Assembly (NCBI RefSeq): GCF_000378985.1 | Contig: NZ_KB905370.1 | Coordinates: forward strand, 3,679,342-3,743,341 | DNA: 64,000 nt | Origin: Ensifer sp. BR816 | Lineage (GTDB): Bacteria; Pseudomonadota; Alphaproteobacteria; Rhizobiales; Rhizobiaceae | Direction of reading: 5' to 3' | Part shown: piece after piece, positions 26,296 to 35,639 of the stretch | How the letters are laid out: each line of letters starts with the position of its first letter | How positions within the stretch are numbered: the first letter of the stretch is position 1 | Notes under the pieces: generated by a model | The model's input: the letters and a program-made list of their open reading frames with translations, nothing else | Told to the model about the DNA's origin: nothing | Database searches by the model: none | Position numbers and translations under genes: made by a program

Positions 26296-26727
26296 CGCGA
26301 TGAATATTGGCGCTGATCGGTGACCGGTGCGGCTTTTGAGCTTCCGGAGGGCGGCGGGCCCTTCCTCCCATTCGGTGTGAAACTGCTTCCAGGCCATCAG
26401 GGAGCGGATCAGGACCTAGCCGCCGAGTCGATCTGTGTTGGCGCGCCGACGGCGCTCCACCACAACCGATCGACAATGTGACTTTTAATCCGGTCTTACC
26501 GGTTCAGCACCCGGTCGAACCAGAATTTGTCCAGCCCGCTTCTTGAGTCATCCTGCGCGCCTGCGCCTTCTGGTGCGGCTCGGCCAGACTGGCGAGCAGT
26601 CGGGGGCTATCGCCGCCGACGTTGTCGCGCGACATCTTCTCGCGCGGATACCGCCCCATCAAGGACCGCCTATGTCTGGCATTCGATTGGCAGCTACTCA
26701 CCGGAACTGTTGCTGACGAATTCGGGT
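26296..26727. other. Gap without a recognised gene
   Basis: About 430 bases between the small hydrophobic frame and the inverted repeat. Several short frames exist on both strands, but none shows a family motif or a good start. The base composition is like the neighbours. I see nothing functional that I can name here. Confidence 0.3.
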
Positions 26728-26798
26728 TTCAGTTTAGGCCCCTATTCCAAGCCTCTAACGCCACGGAAGGATGTCGCTCCCGCGGCGCCTAAACTGAA
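26728..26798 (+). promoter_or_regulatory. Long inverted repeat touching the ribosome-binding site of the next gene
   Basis: A perfect 12-base inverted repeat: TTCAGTTTAGGC at 26728-26739 and GCCTAAACTGAA at 26787-26798. The right arm ends on the first two bases of the AAGGA ribosome-binding site (26797-26801) of the gene starting at 26810. In mRNA the two arms would form a stem that partly covers the ribosome-binding site, which suggests a structural control of translation. Confidence 0.5.
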
Positions 26799-26809
26799 GG
26801 ACGAGTCCA

Positions 26810-27097
26810 ATGAGGCAAAAACGAACCAGAGATTTCGTAGCCGCCCCGTTGCTGGCAATCATGGCCCTGGTCGCAACGTCAGCACTTTCCCAGGACGCCA
26901 GAAGTGGTGCCGAGAATGAGCGTTGCCGCGTCGCTCCGGATGGGGACGCCGATCAGGGGACGCTCACGCAAAAGCTTGATGAATGCGACGGAGTTCTGAA
27001 GCCGCCGAGTGTCGGTGACACTGAAATGGTCGAACCCGCCCCTGACGTCGGAAGGACGCCAGTGATCCGTCCAGGCGAGTTGCCACGACAACAGTAA
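26810..27097 (+). CDS. Small secreted protein (hypothetical)
   Basis: A 95-residue protein with a signal peptide (residues 1-28, RQKRTRDF then a hydrophobic LLAIMALVATSALSQ core), so it is probably periplasmic. The mature part is polar and contains two cysteines (ERCRVAP and LDECDGVL) that could form a disulphide, then a proline-rich C-terminus. It uses an AAGGA ribosome-binding site preceded by a long inverted repeat. It lies about 100 bases before nhaA on the same strand. The family was not recognised beyond similarity to small rhizobial secreted proteins. Confidence 0.6.
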   Translation: MRQKRTRDFVAAPLLAIMALVATSALSQDARSGAENERCRVAPDGDADQGTLTQKLDECDGVLKPPSVGDTEMVEPAPDVGRTPVIRPGELPRQQ

Positions 27098-27196
27098 CGG
27101 GTTCGAAGCCCTGCAGGTTATTGCGCCGTGGATCAGATGTTTAGTGCCGACCCGTGTTCGAGAATCCGACCAGTCGTTCGGCCTCAGGAGTGAATT

Positions 27197-28369
27197 GTGA
27201 AGTCACAGTCCATCTTGCGTCAGTTTCTTGATGCGGAGGCATCATCGGGGATTGTCCTGGTGGCGGCGGCTGGTCTTGCCCTGCTCCTCGCAAACTCTCC
27301 TCTCGCGGATGGATACTTTCATATTCTGCACGTCCATCTAGGACCTCTCAGCATACTTCATTGGATAAATGATGCACTGATGGCATTGTTCTTTCTGCAG
27401 GTTGGCCTCGAAATCAAACGCGAGATGCTGGACGGAGAGCTCGCGACATGGCCGCGCCGCACCTTGCCAGGTCTTGCCGCGGCAGGTGGAATGGCCGCTC
27501 CTGCGGTTGTCTATGTCGGTCTGAACCTCGGCAATCCTGAAGCTTTGCGCGGATGGGCCATTCCCGCGGCGACCGATATCGCCTTTGCGCTCGGCGTTCT
27601 GTCACTCCTGGGGAACCGTGTTCCCGCTTCGTTGAAAGCGTTCTTGGCAGCACTCGCCATCATTGACGATCTCGGTGTGGTTCTCATCATCGCCCTCGTT
27701 TATTCCGGCGGCCCGCACTTCGGCTATCTGGCGGGCGCGGTTGCGGTGCTCGGACTGCTTGTGGCCATGAACCGATGGAGGGTGCGCCATCTGGTGCCGT
27801 ACCTGGCGCTTGGCGTGGTTCTGTGGTTCTTCGTATTCCAGGCGGGCGTTCATGCTACACTTGCCGGCGTAGCGCTCGCAGCGACCGTACCACTCCGTCG
27901 CCTACCCGGCATCGAACACCATACCGAACAGTCACCGGTGCACCGGCTCGAAGAGCGTTTACAGTACGTGGTGCCGTTCGTCGTGGTACCCATTTTCGGC
28001 TTGGCGAACGCGGGCGTCGCTTTGACGGGTACGGAGCTTGCACCTTGGGCATCACCGGTGACGAGCGGCGTTGTCTTAGGGCTCGTGTTTGGGAAAATGA
28101 CAGGCGTTTTTTTGACAACTGTCGTCGCAGTTCGCTTGGGAATTGCCGACATGCCGCAGCATGCAACATGGCGACACATCTTTGGCGGGGCGCTTTTGTG
28201 CGGGATCGGCTTCACGATGAGTATATTCGTCAGCCTTCTCGCGTTTCCAGACTCTGAACAGCTACAGGATCAAGCCAAAATCGGGGTGCTTGCCGGTTCG
28301 GTACTCTCGGCAATTGCAGGTTCGCTCGTGTTGGCTTGTCGGCCCCATTCGGGAAAATATAGCCATTGA
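27197..28369 (+). CDS. nhaA: Na+/H+ antiporter NhaA
   Basis: A 390-residue NhaA-type antiporter that expels Na+ in exchange for protons at the inner membrane. Seen: LLLANSPLADGY near the N-terminus, LQVGLEIKREMLDGEL, WAIPAATDIAFALGVLSLLG, and AIIDDLGVVLIIALVYSGG, which carries the paired aspartates essential for transport. About twelve hydrophobic segments are visible and the length is typical. It fits the salt/stress character of this region. The 215 bases after it hold no recognised gene. Confidence 0.95.
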   Translation: MKSQSILRQFLDAEASSGIVLVAAAGLALLLANSPLADGYFHILHVHLGPLSILHWINDALMALFFLQVGLEIKREMLDGELATWPRRTLPGLAAAGGMAAPAVVYVGLNLGNPEALRGWAIPAATDIAFALGVLSLLGNRVPASLKAFLAALAIIDDLGVVLIIALVYSGGPHFGYLAGAVAVLGLLVAMNRWRVRHLVPYLALGVVLWFFVFQAGVHATLAGVALAATVPLRRLPGIEHHTEQSPVHRLEERLQYVVPFVVVPIFGLANAGVALTGTELAPWASPVTSGVVLGLVFGKMTGVFLTTVVAVRLGIADMPQHATWRHIFGGALLCGIGFTMSIFVSLLAFPDSEQLQDQAKIGVLAGSVLSAIAGSLVLACRPHSGKYSH

Positions 28370-28584
28370 CTTTTCACCGCTAACGACAGATCAGGGGCCG
28401 TTTTGCGGGAGGGGCAAAATTCTCAGCTAGCGATTAGCGATTCTAACGCGCAGTATTCCGCGTCGAACGGGAGACCCTGCATCAGTCGCAGACTTTCGGT
28501 GCTTGCTCACACAAGCGCCGCAGTTCGACCCACTGCGGCCGCCGGCGACAGTCGATGGAACATCCCTTGCAAAGGGGACTGCGC

Positions 28585-28731
28585 TCAGCGAAGCCAGCCC
28601 AGCACGGCAGCTAAAGACAAAACGACTTGCGCGATGAAGAGAACGCTCACGACCGTTAGGATAGTGACGTGTGTTTTTGTCAGCTTCTGCATCCGTTCGG
28701 CCGATTTCGTGATAACGGCCGAACCTACCAT
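28585..28731 (-). CDS. Small single-pass membrane protein (hypothetical)
   Basis: A 48-residue frame beginning MVGSAVITKSAERMQKLTKT and continuing with a hydrophobic segment (VTILTVVSVLFIAQVVLSLAA, about residues 22-43), then GWLR. An internal ATG at 28692 would give a 35-residue version. No strong ribosome-binding site was seen. It lies 37 bases downstream of the minus-strand membrane protein gene and could be co-transcribed with it. No family recognised. Confidence 0.4.
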   Translation of the reverse strand: MVGSAVITKSAERMQKLTKTHVTILTVVSVLFIAQVVLSLAAVLGWLR

Positions 28732-28768
28732 CGCAAGTGCTGGCGAGCATCCCTATAATTCCGTGGTC

Positions 28769-29161
28769 TCAGCCGCGCCGCACGTAACCCTTGAAGCTAA
28801 GGAAAGCGCCGAACGTGCCGGTCAGCAGCGCCACGACGATCGTAGAGGCGCGCCCGCCATAGATGGTAGAACCGACAGCAATGGCGACCTGCGGCAAGAC
28901 GATGCGCATGATACCACCGCTTGTCATCAACCAGCCCAGCACCGTGATGATCACGACCCAGTCCATCTGCCACCTATTGTGCAGGTTGACGATTGTCAGG
29001 CCAGCGAGCAGCGACAGCAAACCGGACAGATAGAACACGATGCCAGGGCGGAGCGCCTCCGCGATCATGGTCTCGTACATGTCGAGATTGATCAGCATTC
29101 CGATCGCAACCGCGACAAATGCCGGACCGAGGAGTCTGGCGAGAAATAACGATCGTTCCAA
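28769..29161 (-). CDS. Four-helix membrane protein (hypothetical)
   Basis: A 130-residue protein with four hydrophobic segments (about residues 10-25, 40-60, 68-88 and 103-122) and short loops, starting MERSLFLARLLGPAFVAVAI. The start is a TTG at 29161, supported by a strong GGAGG ribosome-binding site 6 bases upstream; no suitable ATG exists before the first membrane segment. It may be of the small DoxX/DUF-type membrane proteins but shows no decisive motif. It lies between nhaA and the EIIA-like gene. Confidence 0.7.
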   Translation of the reverse strand: MERSLFLARLLGPAFVAVAIGMLINLDMYETMIAEALRPGIVFYLSGLLSLLAGLTIVNLHNRWQMDWVVIITVLGWLMTSGGIMRIVLPQVAIAVGSTIYGGRASTIVVALLTGTFGAFLSFKGYVRRG

Positions 29162-29306
29162 GCAGCGCCTCCGTTCTGCGCCGAGGGACCAGTATAGAAA
29201 CTGCTGGGGCGATCGTCAAAAGCGAGCGCCGAACCATCGAACGCAACGAATACGCTCTGATCGATGGTCTCTGACGCCTCCACGAGCGTCTCCTAACGTA
29301 CCGAGA

Positions 29307-29810
29307 TCATTGCCGGTCGATTCTGAAGATCGGACGATCCGATAGAGTCACGACATCAGGGTTGAAGAATGACTGCAGGACCATCATTGCCTCGGTTCTC
29401 GAGCGGGCGTTCCGAAGTCCTTGGAGAACCTGGCTCGACCTGAACGGACGGCAAAGTTTGGCAAGTGCCGGCAGAAAGCCATCCTGGTGGTCCTGCGGCC
29501 AGGCCATCGCCAAAAGAATGTCCACCGGTTCGTCATCGGGTGCGTCAAAGTCGATGCCCTGCCGAAGGGTCATCAGCACCTTTGCGGGTGCGCGAAGCTT
29601 CGGCACGAGGGCATGGGGCAGAGCAAATCCTCCGCCAAAACCGGTCGATCCCAGAGCCTCACGCTCCACAAGATGATCAAATATGGAGCGAGCCTTGATA
29701 CCAGTTCGTTCTGATAAATCTGACGCGATTGCTTCAAGAGCGGATCGACTGTCGTGGCAAGGAGCCTTGATTATCAGTTCCCGTTGCCAGTGAAACTCAT
29801 GTGAACGCAT
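29307..29810 (-). CDS. PTS EIIA-Ntr-like phosphocarrier protein
   Basis: A 167-residue PTS EIIA type-2 domain protein, like PtsN of the nitrogen phosphotransferase system, which regulates K+ transport, stress and metabolism rather than sugar uptake. The active-site region GSTGFGGGFALPHALVPKLR (about residues 64-83) has the phosphorylatable His. ATG 29810 follows AGGGG by 5 bases. The family C-terminus LRNARSRTEAMMVL is present. A decayed partial copy of its 3' end is found at 35945-36102. The true housekeeping ptsN is expected elsewhere, so this is probably an accessory paralogue. Confidence 0.85.
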   Translation of the reverse strand: MRSHEFHWQRELIIKAPCHDSRSALEAIASDLSERTGIKARSIFDHLVEREALGSTGFGGGFALPHALVPKLRAPAKVLMTLRQGIDFDAPDDEPVDILLAMAWPQDHQDGFLPALAKLCRPFRSSQVLQGLRNARSRTEAMMVLQSFFNPDVVTLSDRPIFRIDRQ

Positions 29811-30289
29811 CACAACCCCTGACTCGATCGCGGTGGAGAAGCTATTACGCGAACTTCCTGCGTATTCACCGACGACTGGTCATATACCGGACGGTATGTC
29901 CTCACAGGGATTTGGGGGTTTTCGAGCGAGAATCAAGATCGCAATGCAGACTGAAGCAATCAACTCCGTTCACGTCTCGTCGCCAACCGATCATTTATCA
30001 TCCCGACTTGAGCGTGCGACCGCATCCACATCGAGTGGTGCCATGTCCGTCAAACGGCTGCTTGCCACCGAATGCGCCAGAAGCGGGACAAGCACGCGGC
30101 GAGCGGCACGGTAGGATTGAATGCCCGGACAGCACCACCGTCGCCTGACAGGTATCGCCGACCTCGATCAACAATGCGCTGAAGTCCTTTGCAAGCACAC
30201 GCTGTTCGCGTATGCTGAGACACTCCCCAAGGCTCGGCTGTTCGTAACATCGGCTCTCCAAAAACCGGTGGTCAAGATGAAGGACCAGC
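29811..30289. other. Gap without a recognised gene
   Basis: About 480 bases between the EIIA-like gene and the kinase pseudogene. The longest frame (minus strand, 30327 to 29998, MSSPRELFRGASMLVLHLDH) shows no family motif and no clear ribosome-binding site. Promoters for the divergent EIIA and kinase genes should lie here but could not be pinpointed. Confidence 0.3.
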
Positions 30290-31777
30290 ATGCTCGCACC
30301 GCGGAACAGTTCGCGCGGCGAGCTCATGGAGCAAAGTGTGCTGTATCGCTTTACCGACCGCCTCTATCGCGCGCGTTCGATGGATGACGTCTATCAAGCC
30401 TCTCTCGATGCAATCATCGACGGACTGGGATGCGGCCGCGCCTCGATCCTGCGCTTCGACGTCAAAGGGGTCATGCGGTTCGTCGCGTGGCGGGACTTGT
30501 CTGAAGCTTATCGGCAGGCCGTCGGCGGACATTCGCCGTGGCGCCAGGGCGATCAAAATGCACAGCCGATCTTCATCGGCGACATCGATACCGCCGATAT
30601 AACGGCAGGATTGAGGACGACGATCCAGAAGGAAGGCATTCGTGCCCTCGCCTTCGTGCCGCTGGCGATCGACGACAAAGTCATTGGCAAGTTCATGGTC
30701 TATTTCGCAAGGCCTCACGACTTCACGGCGGACGAACTCCAACTATCGCTGACGATTGCCAGGCAACTGGGCTTCAGCATCGGCCGCCATTTGGCTGACG
30801 AGAACGCCCGGCGATGGAGCGCCGTGGTGGAATCCTCGAATGATGCCATCTTCACAGTGACCTGGGCGGCATCGTCACCAATTGGAATACCGGCGCCGAA
30901 CGGCTGCTCGGCTATACGCAAGCTGAGGTCCTGGGGACGCCGGCGGCGGTCCTCATCCCGGACGATAGCCTCGACCACGAAACCGCAATGCTCTCGCGGA
31001 TCCTCGCCGGCGACCGTGACCAACACATCGAGACCCGATGGCAGCGCAAGGACGGAAGTCCGGTGGACATCTCGCTGACGATCTCCCATCCTGGATCGCG
31101 ATGAGACGGTCGCGGGCGTCTCCTACATTGCACGCGACATTACCGATCGTCGCCGCGCTCAGGAAAAGCAGCAACTCTTGCTCAGCGAAATGGAGCATCG
31201 GATTAAGAATCTTTTTGCCGTAGCGAGCAGCATGGTCCGGGTAAGCGCGCGATCCGCGACCTCACCGTCCGGTCTGGCCACTGCCGTGTGCGCTCAACTC
31301 AACGCACTCGCCAGCGCCCACGCTCTGACCCTGGCGCGGCCGATAGCCGATGACTCAGTGGAAGAGCCGGCAACGACCCTGCATTCGCTGATCAGGACGA
31401 TCCTCTCCCCCTATGACGGCAAGGTCGACTCCGCCTCCTGTTTCACCCTGACTGGGCCGGACCCGCGCGTCAGCGGAAACGCGATCACGCACCTGGCATT
31501 GTTGCTGTACGAGTTTGCGACGAACGCCGCCAAGTACGGCAGCCTGTCGATGCCGAGCGGCCGCATCGAGGTCGAATGCACGGCAAGAGCTGACCGGTAT
31601 ACCGTTGTATGGCGCGAACGCGGCGGGCCGGCGATCGTGGCGCCGAATGCGGAAGGATTTGGAACGACACTCATGGAAGCCACGGCTAGGCAGCTTGATG
31701 CAGATCTTTCCCGAGACTTTGGTCCAACCGGGCTGACAGTCCGGGTGACCTTGTCCGCGGACCGCCTTTCCGATTGA
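30290..31777 (+). pseudogene. GAF-PAS-HWE histidine kinase with two frameshifts
   Basis: A cytosolic sensor kinase of about 495 codons broken by two indels. Frame A (30290 to about 30858) encodes a GAF domain (VLYRFTDRLYRARSMDDVYQ) and the start of a PAS domain. A one-base loss near 30858 moves the frame to one encoding GGIVTNWNTGAERLLGYTQA. A second indel at about 31081-31088 returns to frame A, which then encodes ARDITDRRRAQEKQQ and the HWE kinase core: EMEHRIKNLFAVASSM (phosphoacceptor His), EFATNAAKYGSL (N box), WRERGGP (HWE motif) and GFGTTLME. Without repair, translation stops at 31078 after the GAF domain. HWE kinases serve the rhizobial general stress response. Sequencing error is an alternative. 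Confidence 0.8.
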
Positions 31778-31852
31778 GCACGGCGACCGAGTCTCCGCGA
31801 CCAAGGAGTCGGGCATCGCGGCCTGAAAGAGTGCATGGACGGCGGAAACCGC

Positions 31853-32641
31853 ATGGCTCACTCGACCGCATTCATTATCGGAGGAACCGGTCAGATCGGC
31901 CTTGCCGTTGCGCAGCGTCTTGCCCGCGATCGTTGGCAGATCCGGCTCGTCAGCCGATCGCCGGCGCCAATCCCGGGTCCATGGCAGCAGGTTGCCGCAG
32001 ATCGCGAGGACCGTGCGGCACTTCATGAAGCGGCTGCCGGCGGCGCGGATTTGCTCCTCGACTGCGTCGCGTTCGACGTCCGGCACGCCGATCAACTGCT
32101 CGGCCTGCAGGCTAGCGTCGGGCACATAGCGGTGATCTCCAGTGCCAGCGTTTATTGCGATGCGCAGGGCCGCACGCTCGACGAGGCAAGTGAACGCGGC
32201 TTTCCGAACTACCCCGTGCCGATCCGTGAGGATCACCGCACGGTGGAGCCCGGGCCACAGACCTATTCGACGAGAAAAGCCGCAATCGAGCGCCGTCTCC
32301 TGGACACGGCAAGCACGAAGGTCACTGTCCTGCGCCCCTGCGCGATCCACGGACCTTGCAGCAAACATGCGAGCGAATGGTGGTTCGTAAAGCGCCTGCT
32401 CGACGGTCGCAAGCGCATCCCCCTGGCCTATGGCGGCCGCAGCCGGTTTCAGACGACCTCAACGAAGGCGATCGCCGAGGCGGTCATCTTCGCGCTGAGT
32501 TCCAGCCGATCGCAGGCGCTGAACGTTGTGGATGCCGATGCGCCGACCGTTGCCGAAATCGGCCGTGCGATCATGGGCGCCATGGGGCGGCACGCCGAGC
32601 TTCTGGGTCTTCCAGACGCGCCCTATCCTCCCGTCCTTTAG
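31853..32641 (+). CDS. NAD-dependent epimerase/dehydratase-family protein, possibly C-terminally truncated
   Basis: A 262-residue Rossmann-fold extended short-chain dehydrogenase. The N-terminus has the dinucleotide motif FIIGGTGQIGLAVAQRLARD; ISSASVYCDAQGRTLDE and the YSTRKAAIERRLL segment supply the Ser and Tyr-x-x-x-Lys triad. ATG 31853 (GGCGGA ribosome-binding site) was preferred to ATG 31835. The protein ends abruptly with LPDAPYPPVL; relatives are usually 300 or more residues, so the C-terminus is probably lost to a mutation or rearrangement before 32.65 kb. The substrate is unknown. Confidence 0.75.
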   Translation: MAHSTAFIIGGTGQIGLAVAQRLARDRWQIRLVSRSPAPIPGPWQQVAADREDRAALHEAAAGGADLLLDCVAFDVRHADQLLGLQASVGHIAVISSASVYCDAQGRTLDEASERGFPNYPVPIREDHRTVEPGPQTYSTRKAAIERRLLDTASTKVTVLRPCAIHGPCSKHASEWWFVKRLLDGRKRIPLAYGGRSRFQTTSTKAIAEAVIFALSSSRSQALNVVDADAPTVAEIGRAIMGAMGRHAELLGLPDAPYPPVL

Positions 32642-32987
32642 GATTCCAGGCAAGAAACGGGCGACACCAGAGCCAGCACCTCGCTCTCGCAAGAAATCGG
32701 TCTGAAGTCGGTAATCGTCTCGAAAACATCTGTCGCATCGATTGCGAAGGAGTGCACGAGCTTTCCCGGACGATGCCGGTCGAGGATGCACGGCGGAAGG
32801 CGATGCAACGCATACCGCCGCGACCGTCGTTTCCAGCGGCGCATTTTTCGGTTTCTTCTCTCTGATTCTGGCAGCCCGCTGCCGCCTGCGTTGGTGGCGG
32901 TAGGGCACGCGTGGCCTCGACGCGTTGTCGAACGTGTCGTAAGCCAGGCCCGGCGCAACAGGGCCGGGGCACCCGCCAGCAGATCAG
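32642..32987. other. Gap without a recognised gene
   Basis: About 345 bases between the ends of two convergent epimerase-type genes. Frames on the plus strand continue from the truncated epimerase for up to 75 codons without recognisable motifs. It may be the decayed 3' end of that gene, but I could not find the expected conserved residues. Confidence 0.3.
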
Positions 32988-35531
32988 TCAGACGATCGCC
33001 CGATCCCAGCCGCCGTAATGCTCCTCGCTGCGCGTCCCGCGCGGTAGGCTGAGGGCGATCAGGCCGAGGCCGAGCAGGACATCCGCGAAGCTTGCAACGG
33101 TGCCGCCGCCGGAAAGCAGGAACGGCGAGGCGGCGACCCAGGCGCCGAGCGCGACATTGAGGAAACGCACCGGTCGCGCCACCTCGGCCATCGCGGTGAC
33201 GGCGACCAGGATGACGAGGCAGCCAACCACATGATCGCTGTAATAGAGCGGCGGCGATCTGCCGAAGATCAGCGGCGTCGTCATCAGCATCGCGCCGAGA
33301 CCCACGCTTGCCACCAGCGTCCACGGGAAGTTCACGCCGCCGGTAATGAATTCCTTCAGAAGTTCGGAAGCCGGTCGGTCGAGATCGGGCGCCGGCGACT
33401 GGTTTTCCGACAGGGCGGGACCGCCCATCCAGAAGGTGCGCCAGAACGGCTCGCCGGCCTTTGTCGCCCGCCAGAGATATTGAACGGCCGCCAGCACCTC
33501 GTCGATCGAATAGGGGATCAGCACGACGGTGACGCCCGCCTGGACGATGCAGAGCGTGCAGAGCGCGCCGATCAGCGGCGGCTGGATGATGATGAAGGAG
33601 ACGCTGACCACGCCGAGCGGAATGATCAGCAGGCCGAAGAGCAGCACCATCCACGGCATGGTGCGCCAGCGGCGCCGGTCGCCGATCGCGCCGGCGAGGA
33701 TGTCGAGTGCATAGGCAAAGGCGCCGAAACCGGCGTCGGCGATCGGAAAGCCCTTCGAGACCCAGGACGTCACCACCGCTTCGCTGCCATTGCGGACGGG
33801 AGCCTCGCCCGGACCGAAGAACGGGTCCCAGAGGCCATCGATATGCCCCATCTGATAGGCTGCGAGGTAGCGTGAGACGAACAGGCCGATGAAGGCGAGC
33901 GCGACGATCGGAATGCGCTGGGTGAAGGCGGAAGGCGAGTAGCTCCAGCCGAGCGGTCGGTCGTCATCCGCCGCCAGCGCCCGGTTGCTGATGCCGGGCG
34001 TCGGCGGGATCATCACGGCAAAGACCGGGATCAGCAGCCCGACCAGCGTGTCGATGGCATAGGCGGCAGCACTGGTCGTCCAGAAGACGAGCGGCGCCAG
34101 CATGATCCAGACGCCGAGTGCGGCGGTGATCCACTGTGTCCAGGACCAGCGGCGATACATGCCGAGAAGCGCAAAGAAGACGACGAGCAATCCCGACAGG
34201 ACCTCGCTGATGCCGAGGCGCGCATTGCGGATATCGGCGGCCGCGATCTCGTGGCCGAGGGCGGGCGGTGGCGCGACGGTGACCGGATCGAAAAGTCCGA
34301 GCGTCATCGGCGAGGCGACGAGCCACAGCCCGAGCGCGACATTCGCCATCGGCGCCCAAAGCGTGAAAAGCCGCTGGCGCTCGACGGCTGCCTCGACTTG
34401 GGCGTGGCTGCGTTCCAGCGGCCGATCGAGCCTTCGTTTCGCCTGCTCGATCTCCGGCTCCGAAGCGGCGACGGTGGAGGGTTCGAGTTTGTTCTTCTCG
34501 TACCAGTCGGTCGGATCCTCCTTGAGGCGCCCGATCATCTCCGGCAGCGTGCGGGAGAGGCGGTGTTTCGGCTCCCAGCCGATCAGGCCGCGGGCGCGGG
34601 ATATGTCGATCTCGAAATGGTCGTCGGAATTCTCGATCATCCACGGCCTGATGTCGCTCTCCTGATCGAGCACCTCCGTCTGCATCCATGACCCGGTCTT
34701 GGCGAGCCCCTTGGGGAGCACGAAGGTGCGCCAGTCCTCGCCGTGCAGAAGCCGGCCGATGCGCTTCTGCAACTCCCCGTAGGAAAGCGTTTCCTCCTCG
34801 CCGATCAGCATCACGCTTTGCGCCGGCAATTCGGCGCGCCGGTCGACGCTGCGCACGAAGGCTTCGACCAGGTCGTCCTTGTGCAGATAGGGCTGCCCCG
34901 CTTCGAGATCGCCGGTGAACAGATAGGCGGTCGGCAGCCGCTCGAAGATGCGGGCGATCTGCTGGGCGATGAAGGCGGCCCGGCAATCCTCGTCATAGAC
35001 CCCGGCAAGCCTGAGGATCACCGTCTTGATCTGTCCGCGCTCCCTGGCGATCACCGCTTCCGTCTCCGCCTTCGACTGCGGATAGGCCCAGGAAGGCTCG
35101 AGCGGCGCATCCTCGTTGATCCTTGCGCTTTTCTCCGAGCTCGGCGCATGCACCAGCAGCGTGCTGGAAAAGATGAACTGCTCGGTCTCAAGCCGCTTCA
35201 AGGCCGCAAGCAGCCGGCGCGTCCCCTGGACGTTGACCGCGTCATATTTCGGGTCGGCCTTGCCGGTCGTGTCGTAATAGGCGGCGAGGTGGATCACCGA
35301 GGCGACGCGACCGCCGCTCCGCTTGCCAACCTCTTCCACGGCCTTCCTGACGCTGTCGTCGGAGGTCAGGTCGATCTCGATCGTCTCGAGACGGTCCGCC
35401 GCGCCTTTCGGGGCGGCCACGTCCAGGCCGATGACGCGGTAGCGGTCCTCAAGGCCGCGCGCGATCGCCTGTCCAAGAAAGCCACTCGAGCCAGTGATGA
35501 GAACGGTCAGTCGATCTGTGTCGTTCGGCAT
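32988..35531 (-). CDS. Fusion protein: NAD-dependent epimerase + SPW repeat + VKOR-like + SPW repeat
   Basis: An 847-residue multidomain protein. Residues 1-340 are an extended short-chain dehydrogenase with TGSSGFLGQAI (13-23) and YPQSK (150-154). Residues about 390-510 are an SPW-repeat membrane region (ANVALGLWLVASPM, ITAALGVWIMLAPL). Residues about 540-690 resemble a vitamin K epoxide reductase (VKOR) membrane domain with the CTLC redox motif at 658-661. A last SPW segment (LNVALGAWVAASPFLL) spans about 735-830. ATG 35531 has a GAAGG ribosome-binding site. The layout suggests a membrane-anchored oxidoreductase with a cytoplasmic NAD domain coupled to quinone/thiol chemistry. The role is unknown. 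Confidence 0.88.
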   Translation of the reverse strand: MPNDTDRLTVLITGSSGFLGQAIARGLEDRYRVIGLDVAAPKGAADRLETIEIDLTSDDSVRKAVEEVGKRSGGRVASVIHLAAYYDTTGKADPKYDAVNVQGTRRLLAALKRLETEQFIFSSTLLVHAPSSEKSARINEDAPLEPSWAYPQSKAETEAVIARERGQIKTVILRLAGVYDEDCRAAFIAQQIARIFERLPTAYLFTGDLEAGQPYLHKDDLVEAFVRSVDRRAELPAQSVMLIGEEETLSYGELQKRIGRLLHGEDWRTFVLPKGLAKTGSWMQTEVLDQESDIRPWMIENSDDHFEIDISRARGLIGWEPKHRLSRTLPEMIGRLKEDPTDWYEKNKLEPSTVAASEPEIEQAKRRLDRPLERSHAQVEAAVERQRLFTLWAPMANVALGLWLVASPMTLGLFDPVTVAPPPALGHEIAAADIRNARLGISEVLSGLLVVFFALLGMYRRWSWTQWITAALGVWIMLAPLVFWTTSAAAYAIDTLVGLLIPVFAVMIPPTPGISNRALAADDDRPLGWSYSPSAFTQRIPIVALAFIGLFVSRYLAAYQMGHIDGLWDPFFGPGEAPVRNGSEAVVTSWVSKGFPIADAGFGAFAYALDILAGAIGDRRRWRTMPWMVLLFGLLIIPLGVVSVSFIIIQPPLIGALCTLCIVQAGVTVVLIPYSIDEVLAAVQYLWRATKAGEPFWRTFWMGGPALSENQSPAPDLDRPASELLKEFITGGVNFPWTLVASVGLGAMLMTTPLIFGRSPPLYYSDHVVGCLVILVAVTAMAEVARPVRFLNVALGAWVAASPFLLSGGGTVASFADVLLGLGLIALSLPRGTRSEEHYGGWDRAIV

Positions 35532-35639
35532 CTTGAAACCTTCGCGGGAGTTTTGCAGCAAACGTTCCCCCGGAGGGGAAGGTTCCGAAGCCTCCTCCCC
35601 TGGGCACGGCCGATGGGGAGATCGCAAGGCCGCCGCTGA

